DNA of 64,000 nucleotides from the NCBI GenBank assembly GCA_029962745.1, contig CM057157.1, forward strand, positions 22,500,088-22,564,087, read 5' to 3'. Position numbers and translations under genes: made by a program. This DNA is from Echinometra lucunter (taxonomy: Eukaryota; Echinodermata; Echinoidea; Camarodonta; Echinometridae). This document shows positions 23,290 to 35,399 of this stretch, piece by piece (the first letter of the stretch is position 1; each line of letters starts with the position of its first letter). The notes below the pieces were generated by a model, which saw only the letters and a program-made list of their open reading frames with translations, ran no database searches and was not told the DNA's origin.

Positions 23290-24865
23290 TAATATGAGCC
23301 AAAATTGAGAGAGAAACATATCAACAGATTGTTGATGAAAGAATATATCTATTTCACATAGGGTTGTGTTTGCAGTTTCTTAATTGATACATGTATGTGC
23401 AATAATCACATATAAAGTTTGTGCTTTATTACATATTTACTTTAGAGAAAATAGAGAATTCCTTATGATTTTCCAGTAAAGGGGAAATGGGAGAGAAAAT
23501 GTGCTCAAACTTTCACTGGTCTGTTTGATTTTTGGCTTTCATCAAAACCAACTATATATCAGGGTGGACTTACGAATAATACCAATCATATTGCTCATAC
23601 AGTCTGTACACATGATATCAAATTAGTGCAATGAACATCATATTAAAACAAAATTCACATAATAATTCAAAAGAATTAACTAAATCATGATTTAAATACC
23701 CAATGATTAACACTTTCCACAATTATAGACAAGACAATGATCAAATACATATATGATTAATATAATTGAAAATTATTTTGACATGATATGGGGGACATAA
23801 TAAATATCAGTGTCATATGATATCATTTCTTCCAAAGAATGAATTCGTTCAGTGACTATTCCAAAGATATAGTGACTTATGGGGCAGTACAATACGTGTG
23901 CATGGGTACAAGTGCAAATAACATCCAGGTATCTCAAAAGATTATTCTAAAATGCTAATTCTGACATTTAGCTGCCAATACTTGTTAGCACTCAAACATG
24001 TCCAGGAAACTCTAAACTGTCAGATTTGCAATGACTCTTCACAGATGCTTAAAATCTTTTGTACGAGTCGAGATAATCTAAGACATAATAGGCAGTCTTA
24101 TTGAGCCCCAAATACTATGCTGAGAATATTTTTGCAATGCTTTCCAGCTAACTTGGGGACTGTTTTATTTCTTTGGATAATCATCACAGATGACGATGAC
24201 TACAAGAGAGCTCAACATAGAATTTCTCAATAGTAGTATGTAGCAGACATGCTAAAATGTTGACATCTTAATCCACTGAAGTGCTTTCTTCAGAAAGTAC
24301 AGGATATAGAGTAAGACAAAGCTCACTTACATTTTATTTAGCAATCATTATTCATAATGATGCCAATTGTCTTGCAGATACAACTTCCACTTAAACATCA
24401 AAATTATTCATCCTTTGTACTTTCAATGGGAAATAACTCCCACACATGAAATAACAGTGCAAGTTGAACTAATTACCGACATATATATAATAAACTAAAA
24501 TAAATAGAACATGTATCATCATATACCATAATATTTCACACCTTCCAATGATATATACATCCAATATTACTGAAGTTATCTTTCATGATATCATAATTAC
24601 ATAATCATGAATTACAACACGAAACATACCTAAAAGGTCTTAAATTCTACAAAAAGTCAGCTGAAGTAGTACTCATCTGGCTCTAACCAGATGCACTCAT
24701 AAAGTAGATAGTCCGCTCAGAAGCAAAAGGATGTAAATCCATCCGAGTAGATCTACCTGCTTTCAAAGCTAAAATAAGAGGCACAGAACCAGGCAATAAT
24801 AACTTGCAACATTTTTATATATACAGAATGAACATGAAATACATTCACAGATAGATCTACTTGTA
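23290..24865. other. AT-rich stretch, no gene recognised
   Basis: No open frame above about 60 codons. A small palindrome CATCTGGC...ACCAGATG lies near 24674. Nothing else was seen. Confidence 0.5.
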
Positions 24866-24870
24866 TACCT

Positions 24871-24939
24871 CTGTTGAGAACCGAAAGGGCATGAATCATA
24901 CATTACAGTACATGAGCCCTTTTCGCTCTAAACAAACAT
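24871..24939. mobile_element. Short hairpin element (GAGCCAGAAGGG family), copy 1, diverged
   Basis: CTGTTGAGAACCGAAAGGGC and GAGCCCTTTTCGCTCTAAACA face each other across about 30 bp. It fits the family whose best copy is at 30031-30112: inverted ends TGTCTGTTTGGAGCCAGAAG around a short loop. Confidence 0.5.
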
Positions 24940-25097
24940 ATTCAATTATTGTCTAAGATGTGTTTAAAGATATCTAGTTTGCAAGTGTATTGCTCTATTA
25001 ACCTAATGATATCTTACATTTTTCACACTATTTTCTAAATGTTCATCCTTTAAATATGAAGCTAGACTGAAGTCCCATTACACAATGAGAAACTTAA

Positions 25098-25261
25098 CAG
25101 GGCCCCGTAACACAAAGGTTTGCGATCGATTGCAAATTTAAAACAACCATTCTGATTGGTCCAGGGTCACCTTTTTTTTTTTTTTTGCGCATGAAACAAT
25201 GGTCTTGATTGGCTGTTACAACTTTGCGATTGATTGCAAATCTTTGTGTTACGGGGCCCTG
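25098..25261. mobile_element. 164-bp MITE with ~40-bp TIRs
   Basis: CAGGGCCCCGTAACACAAAG, then GTTTGCGATCGATTGCAAAT at the left is mirrored by ATTTGCAATCAATCGCAAA-type text and CTTTGTGTTACGGGGCCCTG at the right. The arms are nearly identical, so insertion is probably fairly recent. CAGGG ends resemble hAT-type elements but no clean 8-bp duplication was seen. Confidence 0.8.
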
Positions 25262-25264
25262 ATC

Positions 25265-27140
25265 TTCCTTTGCTATACCTGACTTTAAGACCAGGCTTTA
25301 AGCCAGGCATCGGGTTGAAATGTTAGTAGCATATGAGCCCAATGGTATGTTTCACACGGCCATTTGAGCAGTTAAGAGTGATATACATGTACGCACTAAT
25401 AAAGTGCATACAGAGCAACTACTACATGTAAGTACCACTACTAAATCAACAATGCATACATATTCAACTGTTGTGTGAAAATAATAAGTATACTTTGGAG
25501 ACAAACAATCTTAGTGAGATACAATATTAGTGACAAATAATATTAATGAGAATTAAACATACATACTCTCAATAATAAATTTACAGTAAAAATAATAAAT
25601 CAACTCAAACTTTAGCATTAGGAATCACAGCTGAAGATCATATATCCCTTTTCCTTTCCCATTATTCATAAGTATGAATTCAATAACGGTGAGTAACGGA
25701 ATAAAGAATTATATTTCAATCATCCTACCACGTTTTTTGGCAGTTATATTGTTAGACAAGAGTTAATATGAGATGAGTAATATATTCAATATTTACAGGG
25801 GAAAAATAGGGAGCTGAATGGTTAGTTAATCATGGAGCTTTGGCATACCTGTAGTCCCATTCATAAGTTTCTTTGTGGATAAACCTGAGCCAACTCCACA
25901 AAGAAGAAAGTATAAACCAACGTTTTACGGATACGAGTAAATATATCCCTTCCCTCTAACCACTAACTTGTGCATTGATGCATGGCAAGACAAATGGGTC
26001 CGAATCCAAGTGACAATGAAAAACAAAATGGTACAAATATTTAACACCGAATCACACACTAAAATACGCAATAAGATACATCGACATTCTCATAAACATG
26101 GTCGGCAAATCTGCTTCTAACATACCCAAATAATGCTCTTTTGTGGTATGGGTCATTCATACAATATGAGATACAAGAACATCAAAATACATGATACAGT
26201 CCTTAATACATAAATAGAACATGACAAACCATCTCCCTCCCATCTTATTTGAGGTGTCCCGAAATGGCTGTAATATATATTTTTTTTTTTTAAATAACAT
26301 GCTAAGTAACTATCACAGTGATTTTTACAATGCCTAGGGAAATGTTAAATACATGATTACATTTTGTCAACTCGGTGTAGAAATGTCTATAGGTGATGTG
26401 GATGCACTAAAAAGGCGTTCTCTCATATTTTGAAGAAAGATAAATCTTCATTATTAAATGCAGAAGGAAGGTACCATTAACTAAAAACACAATAGAGCAT
26501 CACAACTGGACTTTCATTAAAAGAGCTTTAGAATGCATCATATATGTGGAGGGCTTCTTGCGCATATTATGTTTACATGTAGGGAACTTCACACTAATCA
26601 AAGATTCATGATAATGGCTAAATGATAGGTTTGCATGCACTTATATTACTTAGCAATTTATAATGTACATAATCCTTGTCAATCTTTATATGTGTATGCA
26701 CTGTTTCCATACACAGGGAACATGTAGAAAAATTTGGGCCCTTTCACACAAGGAAATTAAGCTTATCTGAGCACTCGTACTGGTACAGTCATAAGAGGCG
26801 AAATCAATCAGGAAGATTTGGTGAACCAACATTTTATCCCTCTATGCAGTAATTAATCAAAACTGAAACTGCTCAGATTATAAAAGCTTTGGCTGATATG
26901 CTTGGCAAAAAAAATCAGCACCTTTGACTCATTATGGAAAAGCATGCTTTAGTTCTGTATCCACTATTTTTGGTTTCAAAACACAGCAAATCTCATCGTG
27001 ATTTTGTTTTGATTTTGTTACTGTTGTTTGGTTTTTGGTATAAGCTATTCAAACAGCTATCGGACACTACCAAGAGTAATACTGTCTATGAGAGCTCCAA
27101 TTTGTGCAATGTGTTTAAAGGTACTATCCAACATGGTACA
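25265..27140. other. AT-rich stretch, no gene recognised
   Basis: Text such as TTTCACACGGCC (25347) and GGGCCCTTTCACACAAGG (26737) hints at degraded element ends. No open frame or splice pair of note. Confidence 0.45.
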
Positions 27141-27146
27141 TTTCAT

Positions 27147-27207
27147 CTGTTTGGAGCCAAAAGGGTTATAAAATAATGGAGTTACTGCCCTTTTGGCTTT
27201 AAAACAG
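27147..27207. mobile_element. Short hairpin element, copy 2
   Basis: CTGTTTGGAGCCAAAAGGG pairs with CCCTTTTGGCTTTAAAACAG across a ~22-bp loop. An extra partial right end (CCCTTCTGGTGGTGAGCC) lies at about 27226. Confidence 0.65.
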
Positions 27208-27789
27208 GCATGAAATGAGTTTATGCCCTTCTGGTGGTGAGCCATGAAGTTGTTTATTGTTCTTTTAACAGTAACATGATTCATGTATGTAAGGGTGTTC
27301 TCTGAGATTTAACAGCAAGTCTTTTACATTACCGAATAGCTATAGCTTATAACCTCTAGATTTAGAAATACACAAAAATTATTTCTTGCAACCTAACTGT
27401 GTTATCAGACCAAGGCATCACAGAGGAGCAAGATCTGTAGTTTTCTGTACCCCTCAGACCATTCACTTACTGGAGTACACAGCTATGTGGGTTGTGCTAG
27501 GTGCTAGGATCTAATCTATAGTCCAGTGAAAACCATCTACATGTACCATGCAAAGGGTGAATGAACTAAGGCATGCAAAAATGTAAAGACAGGAATTTCA
27601 AACATTGTTTAAAGACAGGATGAATGTTGCTAGTAGACATATTTCATGCATAAGTGTTTATAATCATTTTCCTTTGTATTACAATAAGGGAATAAAAGAT
27701 TGGTCAGACTGCACTGATAACACTAACAAGACTTCAAATTAAGGTATATTCTATTATTTTGTGTATAAGTAAGAGTACACTCATGTATA

Positions 27790-28299
27790 TTAACCCATTG
27801 CAGTACACTGTCTCCTTTTAGTAATACTTTTGCAGTATCTTTCTATTCAAACGGATAGGAATTATTCATCATACATAAGCACAAAGAGAAAATTAATTGA
27901 AAATTTGTAGTCCATTGCCAATGGAATATGTTGCGTTCCTGTGGAGCAAACGCAATTTAATTGTAAGTAATCATTAAAATCTGTAAATGGGCAATGCAGC
28001 ATAGAATATATCACCTGTTCAGAGCCAGAAGGGTTCATATCATTCATGGTTCATAGCATTTTATACAGACTTAACGCCCTTCCGGCTCCAAAGTCCAAAC
28101 AGACGATATAATCAATATTTTTGTGTCCAAATTGGCAATTTCTGTTACAATTTCCAATTTTAATTCAAGCTATTTTTATTTTTTTCAAACCATGTAAAAG
28201 TGGTAAATATTTTCTTTTTTTTTTTTAAATGATGCCAATTTGAAGAGGGAAAGCTGAGTAATTGAGCTCTTTAGAAAACTCTGTACTGGTATGGGTTAA
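27790..28299. mobile_element. ~500-bp TTAA-flanked MITE (piggyBac-like) with nested hairpin element
   Basis: TTAACCCATTGCAGTACA at the left is mirrored by TGTACTGGTATGGGTTAA at the right, with TTAA at both extremes. These features match piggyBac-type termini. The short hairpin element at 28010-28107 lies inside and so may be a later insertion. No transposase remains. Confidence 0.55.
28010..28107. mobile_element. Short hairpin element, copy 3 (nested)
   Basis: CACCTGTTCAGAGCCAGAAGG on the left and CGCCCTTCCGGCTCCAAA...AAACAGACGATAT on the right. The right arm carries a small internal insertion (GTCC). Confidence 0.65.
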
Positions 28300-28304
28300 T
28301 GGTA

Positions 28305-30025
28305 GGATGTACCTCTTTGAGAAAAAAAAAATTAGTGAGTTAGAAGGACGCTCTAACTAAAGAGAGAGAGAAGGAAAGATCGGGTGAGTAAAAAGGGACT
28401 GTCTCTTGGTGCTGAAGCATCAAGGGCTTCAATAATGTATGGAGATGGAATATTATGACAACTTTTCAGAAGCATGTTGTTTTGTTTTTTTCATTCTCTC
28501 TATTCCCTATCACGTCTATCTGAGCAGTATGAAATATTTAGATGATGTCCCTGCAAAGAGTAGCTTAAAATGGGTACAGCTGAAATATGATTACAATGAC
28601 AATGAAAAATGACAGATGTGAATATACTGGAGATGACGAAATATCAGGAACCGTGCAAACTCATATCAAAAGAAAATTTGAAGGCAGCTATGAAATAGGA
28701 AATACATGGATATAATGATTCATATATCAATGTTTGTTTCATTCGATAATTGGCATAATGGTATAAACTATTTTTTTACCAAGTTTTAGAAACCACTGCT
28801 CATTCTGCTCGAAAGATGAAAGTGAAACAAGTGACTTGCAATATCAGGAAAAAAATAATACTGGTTGTCCTCCATTATAATTTTTTTCCCTTCTTCTAAT
28901 TATAGTATGTGCATCATTTCCTGCTAGTTTTCCTTTTTCAATTTGTTTTTTAAAACCTCAAACCTCTGTTCTTTTGAGAGCTTTTATCTCTATGCAATTC
29001 AGCTATACAGTACATTAAATTCAATGTTTCAGTAGCAAACAGGACTGAATTCTAGAACCACCCTTTCAATCTTCTTCACATTATCTCACATATCCATAAC
29101 TTGCAAATAATGTTGAAAGTGAGAGTAGAATAGCCTTGCAGGCTTACTCATTACTTTAGAAGGATTTTTTTTTTTTTTAAAGCTGGCAATCTCTTTGTGT
29201 TTTCTTTCACTATACTTCTTAATTCTAATACATATATCATCTTTCATTTTCATCTTAAACAACTTCCTTCTACATCTTCTTCTCCATCCTTCTATCTTCT
29301 TTCACTATTATGATCTTCTTTATCTTCTTATTCTTTTTTTTTTTGGGGGGGGGGGGCTAATTTCTTCTTACTTTTAGATATCATATGTAAATATTCTATT
29401 ATTATCAAAGAGTCCAATTATCTTCCTCCACATGTATTCTCTTTGAACTGTTTCACAAAATACTACTTCTCCTACTCTTAATATACAACAATTGGTATTC
29501 AATGGGTCAATTGGCCCAATTGAAACCAATTGAAGTCAAAAATATGGAACGCTTCACGATTATCTTCCATTATCTTTTCCAATATAGCTATGATATCCAA
29601 TACATTTTACATTATCTTACATTATCTTACATTATCCAAACATTTAAGGGTCTTAATTTCCAACAAATCACATTAGGATAAATTAAATCTTACCCACCCT
29701 GTAAAATATATCAACTTAACATAAATCACATCCCATTACAAGTAAATATTATTATTTTAGTAAGAGGATTCTGTTATCTTTATTTTTCTATTTATTTTAC
29801 TAATGTGATATTCCTGTAGACATAATACAAGATATTAACTCCTGGTCTCTGTACATCATGCTCATATTCATGTTATCAGAGCACTACAGCCATGGTTGTG
29901 TTTAAAGAGACAGCTAACTTCAGCTGAAAGTGAATTTTCACATTCCTTCCATCCATTCCTTTATAATTCTATGTCAGTTTGTAGCATGTATTATCATCCC
30001 TGTTTTTACATATCTTGAGACATAG
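28305..30025. other. AT-rich stretch, no gene recognised
   Basis: Includes a 28120-28290 patch with CCAATTTGAAGAGGGAAAGCTG that resembles the CATTCGTGACAG family at 36667, a T/G tract (29335-29356), and a cluster of ACATTATCTT direct repeats near 29603-29630. No coding evidence. Confidence 0.45.
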
Positions 30026-30030
30026 CATAT

Positions 30031-30112
30031 GTTGTCTGTTCAGAGCCAGAAGGGTATCAACTATGTGTTAAAGCATATGAGTTAACGCCTTTCTGGCTCC
30101 AAACAGACAATA
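30031..30112. mobile_element. Short hairpin element, copy 4 (best copy)
   Basis: GTTGTCTGTTCAGAGCCAG and AAGGG on the left, CCTTTCTGGCTCCAAACAG and ACAATAT on the right: about 26 bp of inverted repeat with few mismatches around a ~30-bp loop that ends GTTAACG. As RNA it would form a stable hairpin. Confidence 0.75.
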
Positions 30113-30239
30113 TATTACATATCTCATTTTAAATGTTCAAACTTCAAATTGTGGTACTGGATGCATGCCAAATGTACTGCATAACAGCCCTTGATATATC
30201 TACTAAGATTATTCATACCCTCTAAATTTTTACCACTTA

Positions 30240-30246
30240 CTCTCTC

Positions 30247-30282
<36 letters not shown>

Positions 30283-30313
30283 CCCCCCCCCCTCCCTCTC
30301 TCTCTCTCTCTTT
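30240..30313. repeat. Compound (CT)n / C-tract microsatellite
   Basis: CT dinucleotides interrupted by a C12 run, then CT again. The Ser/Leu-rich open frame across it is an artefact. Confidence 0.95.
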
Positions 30314-30319
30314 ACATTT

Positions 30320-31610
30320 ACCAAGATGCATTTAAATCTATCATCTCATCTTTTAGTATTACCAGTAGATGTTTCCTCTTTGCATTGTGATATGAGCACT
30401 GTTGTACATGTGTCTATCTCCACTGGGTTAATTATTTCTACAAATATTTGATTCTATCAAACCATATACCATTAGACTCTTTTCTTATTTTTCAGAATTT
30501 CAATTTCAGAATGCAGGGTTACCAATATTAGAGACCACCACTTGCATTATAGTGTAAATTGCTAAAGCATTATCATTCAAAGTTCTGCCAAGCTGTGTTA
30601 AGCTTTTTAACATTTACAAACTTTCATCGGTCATCATACAATAAATGCACTCTAGTTTCCTGGTTTTTTCACATTTCTGAATATTTTGCAGCATCTCATT
30701 TAAATGTCCAGTTACCATGATTGTCCGATACAAAAATCATAGTTAAAATTTTGTAATACTGAAATTTTGGCATACACAATAATGTGTTTAAATATCTATA
30801 GCAAATATTTCCATATTTGCAGCATCCAGTCTAAATGACCAATTACTGAACTTATTCCCCTCCCCTCCCCCCCCCCAAAAAAAGTTATAATTATTGTTTA
30901 CTATATAACTGATATACGGTACAACAAATTTGCAAAATTATTTACAAGCAAAATGAGAAGGTTAAAAGTGATTATGCATGGTTCAAATGACTAAAGAGAG
31001 AGTGCACATTTGAAATGTACCTACGAGCTGTGATTAATTTGCCAAAAGGGTGAGAAAAAATTAAGAGAAAACAACTTTGCAGTGAAAAGAAAAATGAGTG
31101 AAAAAAAAAACAAAAATTTTAAAACAAAACAAGATATAAAGGAGAGTAAAATATGATTAAGATGTGAGCCTAGTTCCATCACAACCCACATACATATGTA
31201 TACACAGGGCACTCATGTACTGAGAGCGAGAAGCTTTAACTCATAGCAGCACAGGGTTTTCATATGCTCTAATCAGCTTTCCCTCTTCAAATTGGCAACT
31301 ATTAATTTTAATCTCCAACATAATTTGAAAAAAATATAATGTACATACTGCAAACCAGTGGAAATGAAATCATATGATTTAACTGAAAAATTGCCAATAT
31401 GCAGAGCGAAAATAGTGATCATGTATTTCACAATGCACTGCCAATTTAGAGAGTATAGTGATTAAATTTCAATTTGTATATGAAGATAATGACAATGTAC
31501 TTTTCAATGCATACCAATTTAGAGAGTTTAATGATTAATTACAAAAGGTTGCTTTCATTCAAGAACAGCACAATGCATGTTCTGCATTAGAAATGGGCCT
31601 AAAATTTGCA
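30320..31610. other. AT-rich stretch with old repeat pieces
   Basis: 31270-31460 (CAGCTTTCCCTCTTCAAATTG, ATTGCCAATAT, CACTGCCAATTTAGAGAG) is a diverged relative of the 36667-37084 family. ACCAATTTAGAGAGTTTAATG at 31510 repeats part of it. No coding evidence. Confidence 0.5.
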
Positions 31611-31618
31611 GCAGATGG

Positions 31619-31655
31619 TTTTTTTTTTTTTTTTTTTTTTTTGGGGGGGGGGGGG
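31619..31655. repeat. T24 followed by G tract
   Basis: A long T run directly abuts a G run, then TTTTCTTTCTTTTCTTCTTC. Similar T/G junctions occur at 29335 and 37820. Confidence 0.9.
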
Positions 31656-31986
31656 TTTTCTTTCTTTTCTTCTTCTTCTCTGGACTTGATTAATTTGTAA
31701 TTCCTAACATGCATTCTGGGTCAAGTGATCACTAACAGGATATACTGTACTGCTGTGAATAAACGTCCTTCTGCCTCCCAACAGAAAACATGAATGATGC
31801 TGGTGTTAGAGGTGATGCGTTCCAAAGGGAGATGTGTTCATTCAACCAAACATCTTTTATTCAATGAACACCAAATGAGGTACTTTGTATCCTTTTAAAT
31901 CTCAGATTTTTTCCCTCTGAATGAATGCAGTGACATAATTGTACTTTTTTCACACACACACCAAAAAAAAAAGAAAAAATGAATTA

Positions 31987-32076
31987 GATATTGTCTGCTA
32001 ACAGCAAAAAAAGGAATTACTCCATTTGGTACAACAAATGGTTAATGTCCTTTTGAGACTAATCAGACAAGATATT
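31987..32076. mobile_element. Short hairpin element, copy 5, diverged
   Basis: GATATTGTCTGCTAACAGC on the left and GAGACTAATCAGACAAGATATT on the right keep the family ends, with GTTAATGTCCTTTT in the expected internal position. Half-copies lie near 31757-31790 and 32126-32150. Confidence 0.5.
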
Positions 32077-32079
32077 GGA

Positions 32080-33600
32080 ATTTTCTGTGCACAACCATTA
32101 GTTTGACCCATTCAATGGCAACAGTGTTTGTTTAAAGCCAAAAAGGCATTAACAAATATGACTTTGGTATCATTGCAGTGACAATAACGTAACAGCTTTC
32201 TGAATCTCATTCTGTGTAAATCCGAGCCTCAGCATTCAATTCATCCAATAAAGGTGACTTTTCTTTCATTTTCAGATTCTTCTTTGATGAGTTTGGCAAA
32301 ACAATAGAAAAAAAGTGGCAACAATTCTTCTGGTTATCATATCCATAATTTGTTTATCTCTCATTTCTTCACTCTTCTAATGTCAGTTAGATGCATCTTG
32401 TATCACATAACACAAAGGAATGAATTTGGTTCATGGCATTTTGATAACAACAGTTTGTTTAAACAATGAATATTTTTCAAATGGAGACAATTCTGAATAT
32501 AAATGTAAAGTTTTGAAACCCGTTGTTAAAAATAAAGAAATAACACCAAAGCTATATTAATGTTAAGAGAGTTGAATGCCTTACTGAGTTGCAAATTAAT
32601 GTAACCAATACTCCCAAAATTCAGAGGTATGAGGTTAAAAAAAAAAGAGGAAAGAAAAAAGAAAACTATGCATACATATTAGTGAGAACTGCACACAGTC
32701 TAGCAAAACTTAAGCCTTGTTCTTTCTGCCAACTAGAATACCACATTATCTTTCAATGTGAACACAGCCATCTCATTTACATATGGCAAAGTGTGTATCA
32801 ACAGCAGTTGTTCACATTTGGATTTTAATAACATAAATTTCTTTCAGGACAATGATATTCCTGTGGCATTAAGAATAAAGCTAGCTACTAGTAATACTGC
32901 ACAATTTTTTTTTTAATTCCAGGTCCTGAAGTTAACTTTTCAGTATTTTTTAAAACTCCAGGGAACTTTCAGCAGTGGTACAGCTGGAGCACTTATATAT
33001 TGCGCCCTCACTTGACTTACGATGAACAGGAATGAGCAGTGTTTCTATATCGCATGAATGGACACCTAAAAGACAAGACAAAAGAAAAAAATTATCATCA
33101 TTAACAAATCAGCACTGAAATACTTATATCACAAATTGATGGGTAATGGGTAATATTCAATCATCTATGTATATAATGCATTGATACAGTACAACTTTAG
33201 TGTATGTCACAAAATCTAAGATGAAAAATACCTTGATAAGCATTTATACAATTATATGTTTTAGATTTCATAAACAGAAACAGATATGCAAAGACAAGGA
33301 TGTAGTTTCATGTAAATACAACGATGCAGATATATGTGTATCAGTGATGGGAGTGAATATAAAAATTAACAATAAATGAATGAGTACAAATCAAGCCCCA
33401 TGTTTTTCCAAGTGATAGTTCCAAAAATGTTTTGTGCCCAGTGATCAGTGATTTAGTGAATATAAAATGAAGAACAGGTGAATAAATGAATGTGTGTTTA
33501 TCATGACTTCCCATGTTTTTCCTTTCTGATAGTTACAGAATGAACTGGGCAAAGAAAGCAGATACCTGTGAATGGATGGAAAAGAACAACAGCAGGAGAA
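32080..33600. other. AT-rich stretch, no gene recognised
   Basis: Contains a loose direct duplication (33345-33425 versus 33450-33545, sharing GTGAATATAAAA and CATGTTTTTCC). No supported gene. Confidence 0.45.
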
Positions 33601-33613
33601 GAAAAAAATATTC

Positions 33614-33777
33614 CAGGGGAGCGTTTCATCAACATTTGTTGTCTGACAAGTTGTCAGATCTGACATCTTTCCTTAATTTTGATTGGCTGAGAAGCATCGT
33701 TACTTTGGCAACTGTCGGATAAAACAGACTTTGTCGGATAAAGCATCCGACAAGTCCTTTCATGAAACGCTCCTCTG
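33614..33777. mobile_element. 164-bp MITE with CAGRGGAGCGTTTCATGAA ends
   Basis: CAGGGGAGCGTTTCAT at the left and ATGAAACGCTCCTCTG at the right are inverted. Just inside, GTCTGACAAG and TCCGACAAG, TGTCGGATAAA recur in both orientations. The CAG...CTG ends suggest hAT-type. The short open frames crossing it are not genes. Confidence 0.7.
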
Positions 33778-34587
33778 AAGTCTGAACTGTTCTTTGATGA
33801 ATCACATAAATGCAACATATGATATAAGTTTGGATGGTAGATTTCAATATGATTATTAGAATATCATATAAATAGTTCCTCTTGATTACTAGAAACTTTG
33901 AAAATGTTCACTTTTAACTGTGAATCTATACTATTCATTTATGACGTGACAAGAGAAAATTGGAGACTGTTGATACAAGAGAGTACATAAAACTTATTCA
34001 CAAAGGCTTAGATGCAACTATAATTACTTGCTGTCACTACTTCCACTTTCCACTATATTTTTCTTAAATTGCCTCAAAATTTCTACACATCTATTTCCCA
34101 TTTTACAACCAAACAAAACTCCCACATGCAGCAGAAGACTTGGGAAACACTGGAATCGCATTTCAGGTTAATCAAGGAAAAGGGGTTATTGAAATAAGAG
34201 CACAACTACGACAAGCAGAATTCAGGAAATACAGGTGAGGATGAGATAAAAGGATTGATGAAAATGAACAGTACGACACAATGAAGATTAATCGAACACG
34301 GTTATTACGAATATCAAATAAAGGCAAAACATAGCCAACAGACACCTTTCTTAGACGTGTGTGGGAGGAAACCGAATTGGATGATGGACGACATGTTTTT
34401 TCTCACTTCAGAATACCTGGGGATAATCTCATTCATATAACATGAGGAAGGACAGATGATGAGACGCTAATTCTGAAAATACAGCAATCACTGCAAGCAA
34501 TTCACTTGCTTTCCAAATGTTTATGTGCCATTATTACCATCTTTCCCTGATCCATTTCTTTTCCTCTGTCCATCCCTCCCTTCCCCC

Positions 34588-34590
34588 CCC

Positions 34591-34625
<35 letters not shown>
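34588..34625. repeat. (CT)n microsatellite
   Basis: About 17 CT units after a C-rich run. A half-copy of the hairpin family (CCTTCTGGCTCTAAACAGG) follows at 34690. Confidence 0.9.
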
Positions 34626-34627
<2 letters not shown>

Positions 34628-34838
34628 TTCTTTTCTATTTTTAATTGTCTATATGTCTCTGTGTTCCCCACTGTGCAAAGAGTTAACAACCTTCTGGCTC
34701 TAAACAGGCAACAGAAACAGGAGGGGGGGGGGTCACAAAGCTGAGCTTAAAAATACATATGACTTAAAAAACAGCTTAACTATGAACAGCCATATGGAAT
34801 GCCCAAAGTTGTTCCTTTTGTTTTAACAAAGCTTGACT

Positions 34839-35005
34839 GTATTTCCAATAATCTCAATTAGATTGTCAGTAAAAGCTGTATTTAACAAGGAAAATGTTTT
34901 AATAATGATAATGTTATTACTGTATTTCCAATAATCTCAATTAGATTCTCAGCAAAAATTATGCTTAAAAAGTGAAATGTTTTGTGAACAATTATAATGT
35001 TTATC
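34839..35005. repeat. ~81-bp direct tandem duplication
   Basis: TGTATTTCCAATAATCTCAA followed by TTAGATT, TCAG, AAA occurs at 34839 and again at 34920, with matching AAATGTTTT and ATAATGTT text further on. Confidence 0.8.
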
Positions 35006-35236
35006 TACATAGATATTTCAACTTTAGCTTATGCGATTACATATGACTGAGAATCCCATTTGGCTTTCTATATGCAAGTCATTCTTAAAGTCATGCGTAA
35101 CTTTGCACACACCTTTGTGAAACACCCCCTGTTGATTGGTCTGCATGAACTACTTGCAAAAGATGAACAAAAAAAGTGCCTCCCAATAACTGCACTACTG
35201 TTGTTGTTTTTTTTCTCTCTCTCTCTTTCCTGTTAG

Positions 35237-35395
35237 GTGGGAGAGGGCAAAGTTCTACCAAACTTTCTTAGGAGAGGACAAGCCTGTATGTATCTGGAAA
35301 TGAATTTTAAAAAACTGGATGTGCAAATAGGAAATGATTTCCCTTTGGATGTGTGGGGCAGACGTCATGTCTTTGTAACGTTAGACCCCCAGGTG
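35237..35395 (+). CDS. Candidate coding exon, plus strand, unidentified
   Basis: Not recognised. A strong acceptor (TTTCTCTCTCTCTCTTTCC, TGTTAG) at 35236 precedes a phase 0 frame of 53 codons: begins VGEGKVLPNFLRRGQACMYL, contains VQIGNDFPLDVWGRRHVFVT, and ends LDPQV before TAA at 35396-35398. A possible donor CAG|GTGTAA lies one codon before the end, so it may be internal or terminal. Composition is more even and GC-richer than its neighbours. No domain recognised. No partner exon was identified, so this could be a decayed or chance frame. Confidence 0.28.
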
Positions 35396-35399
35396 TAAT

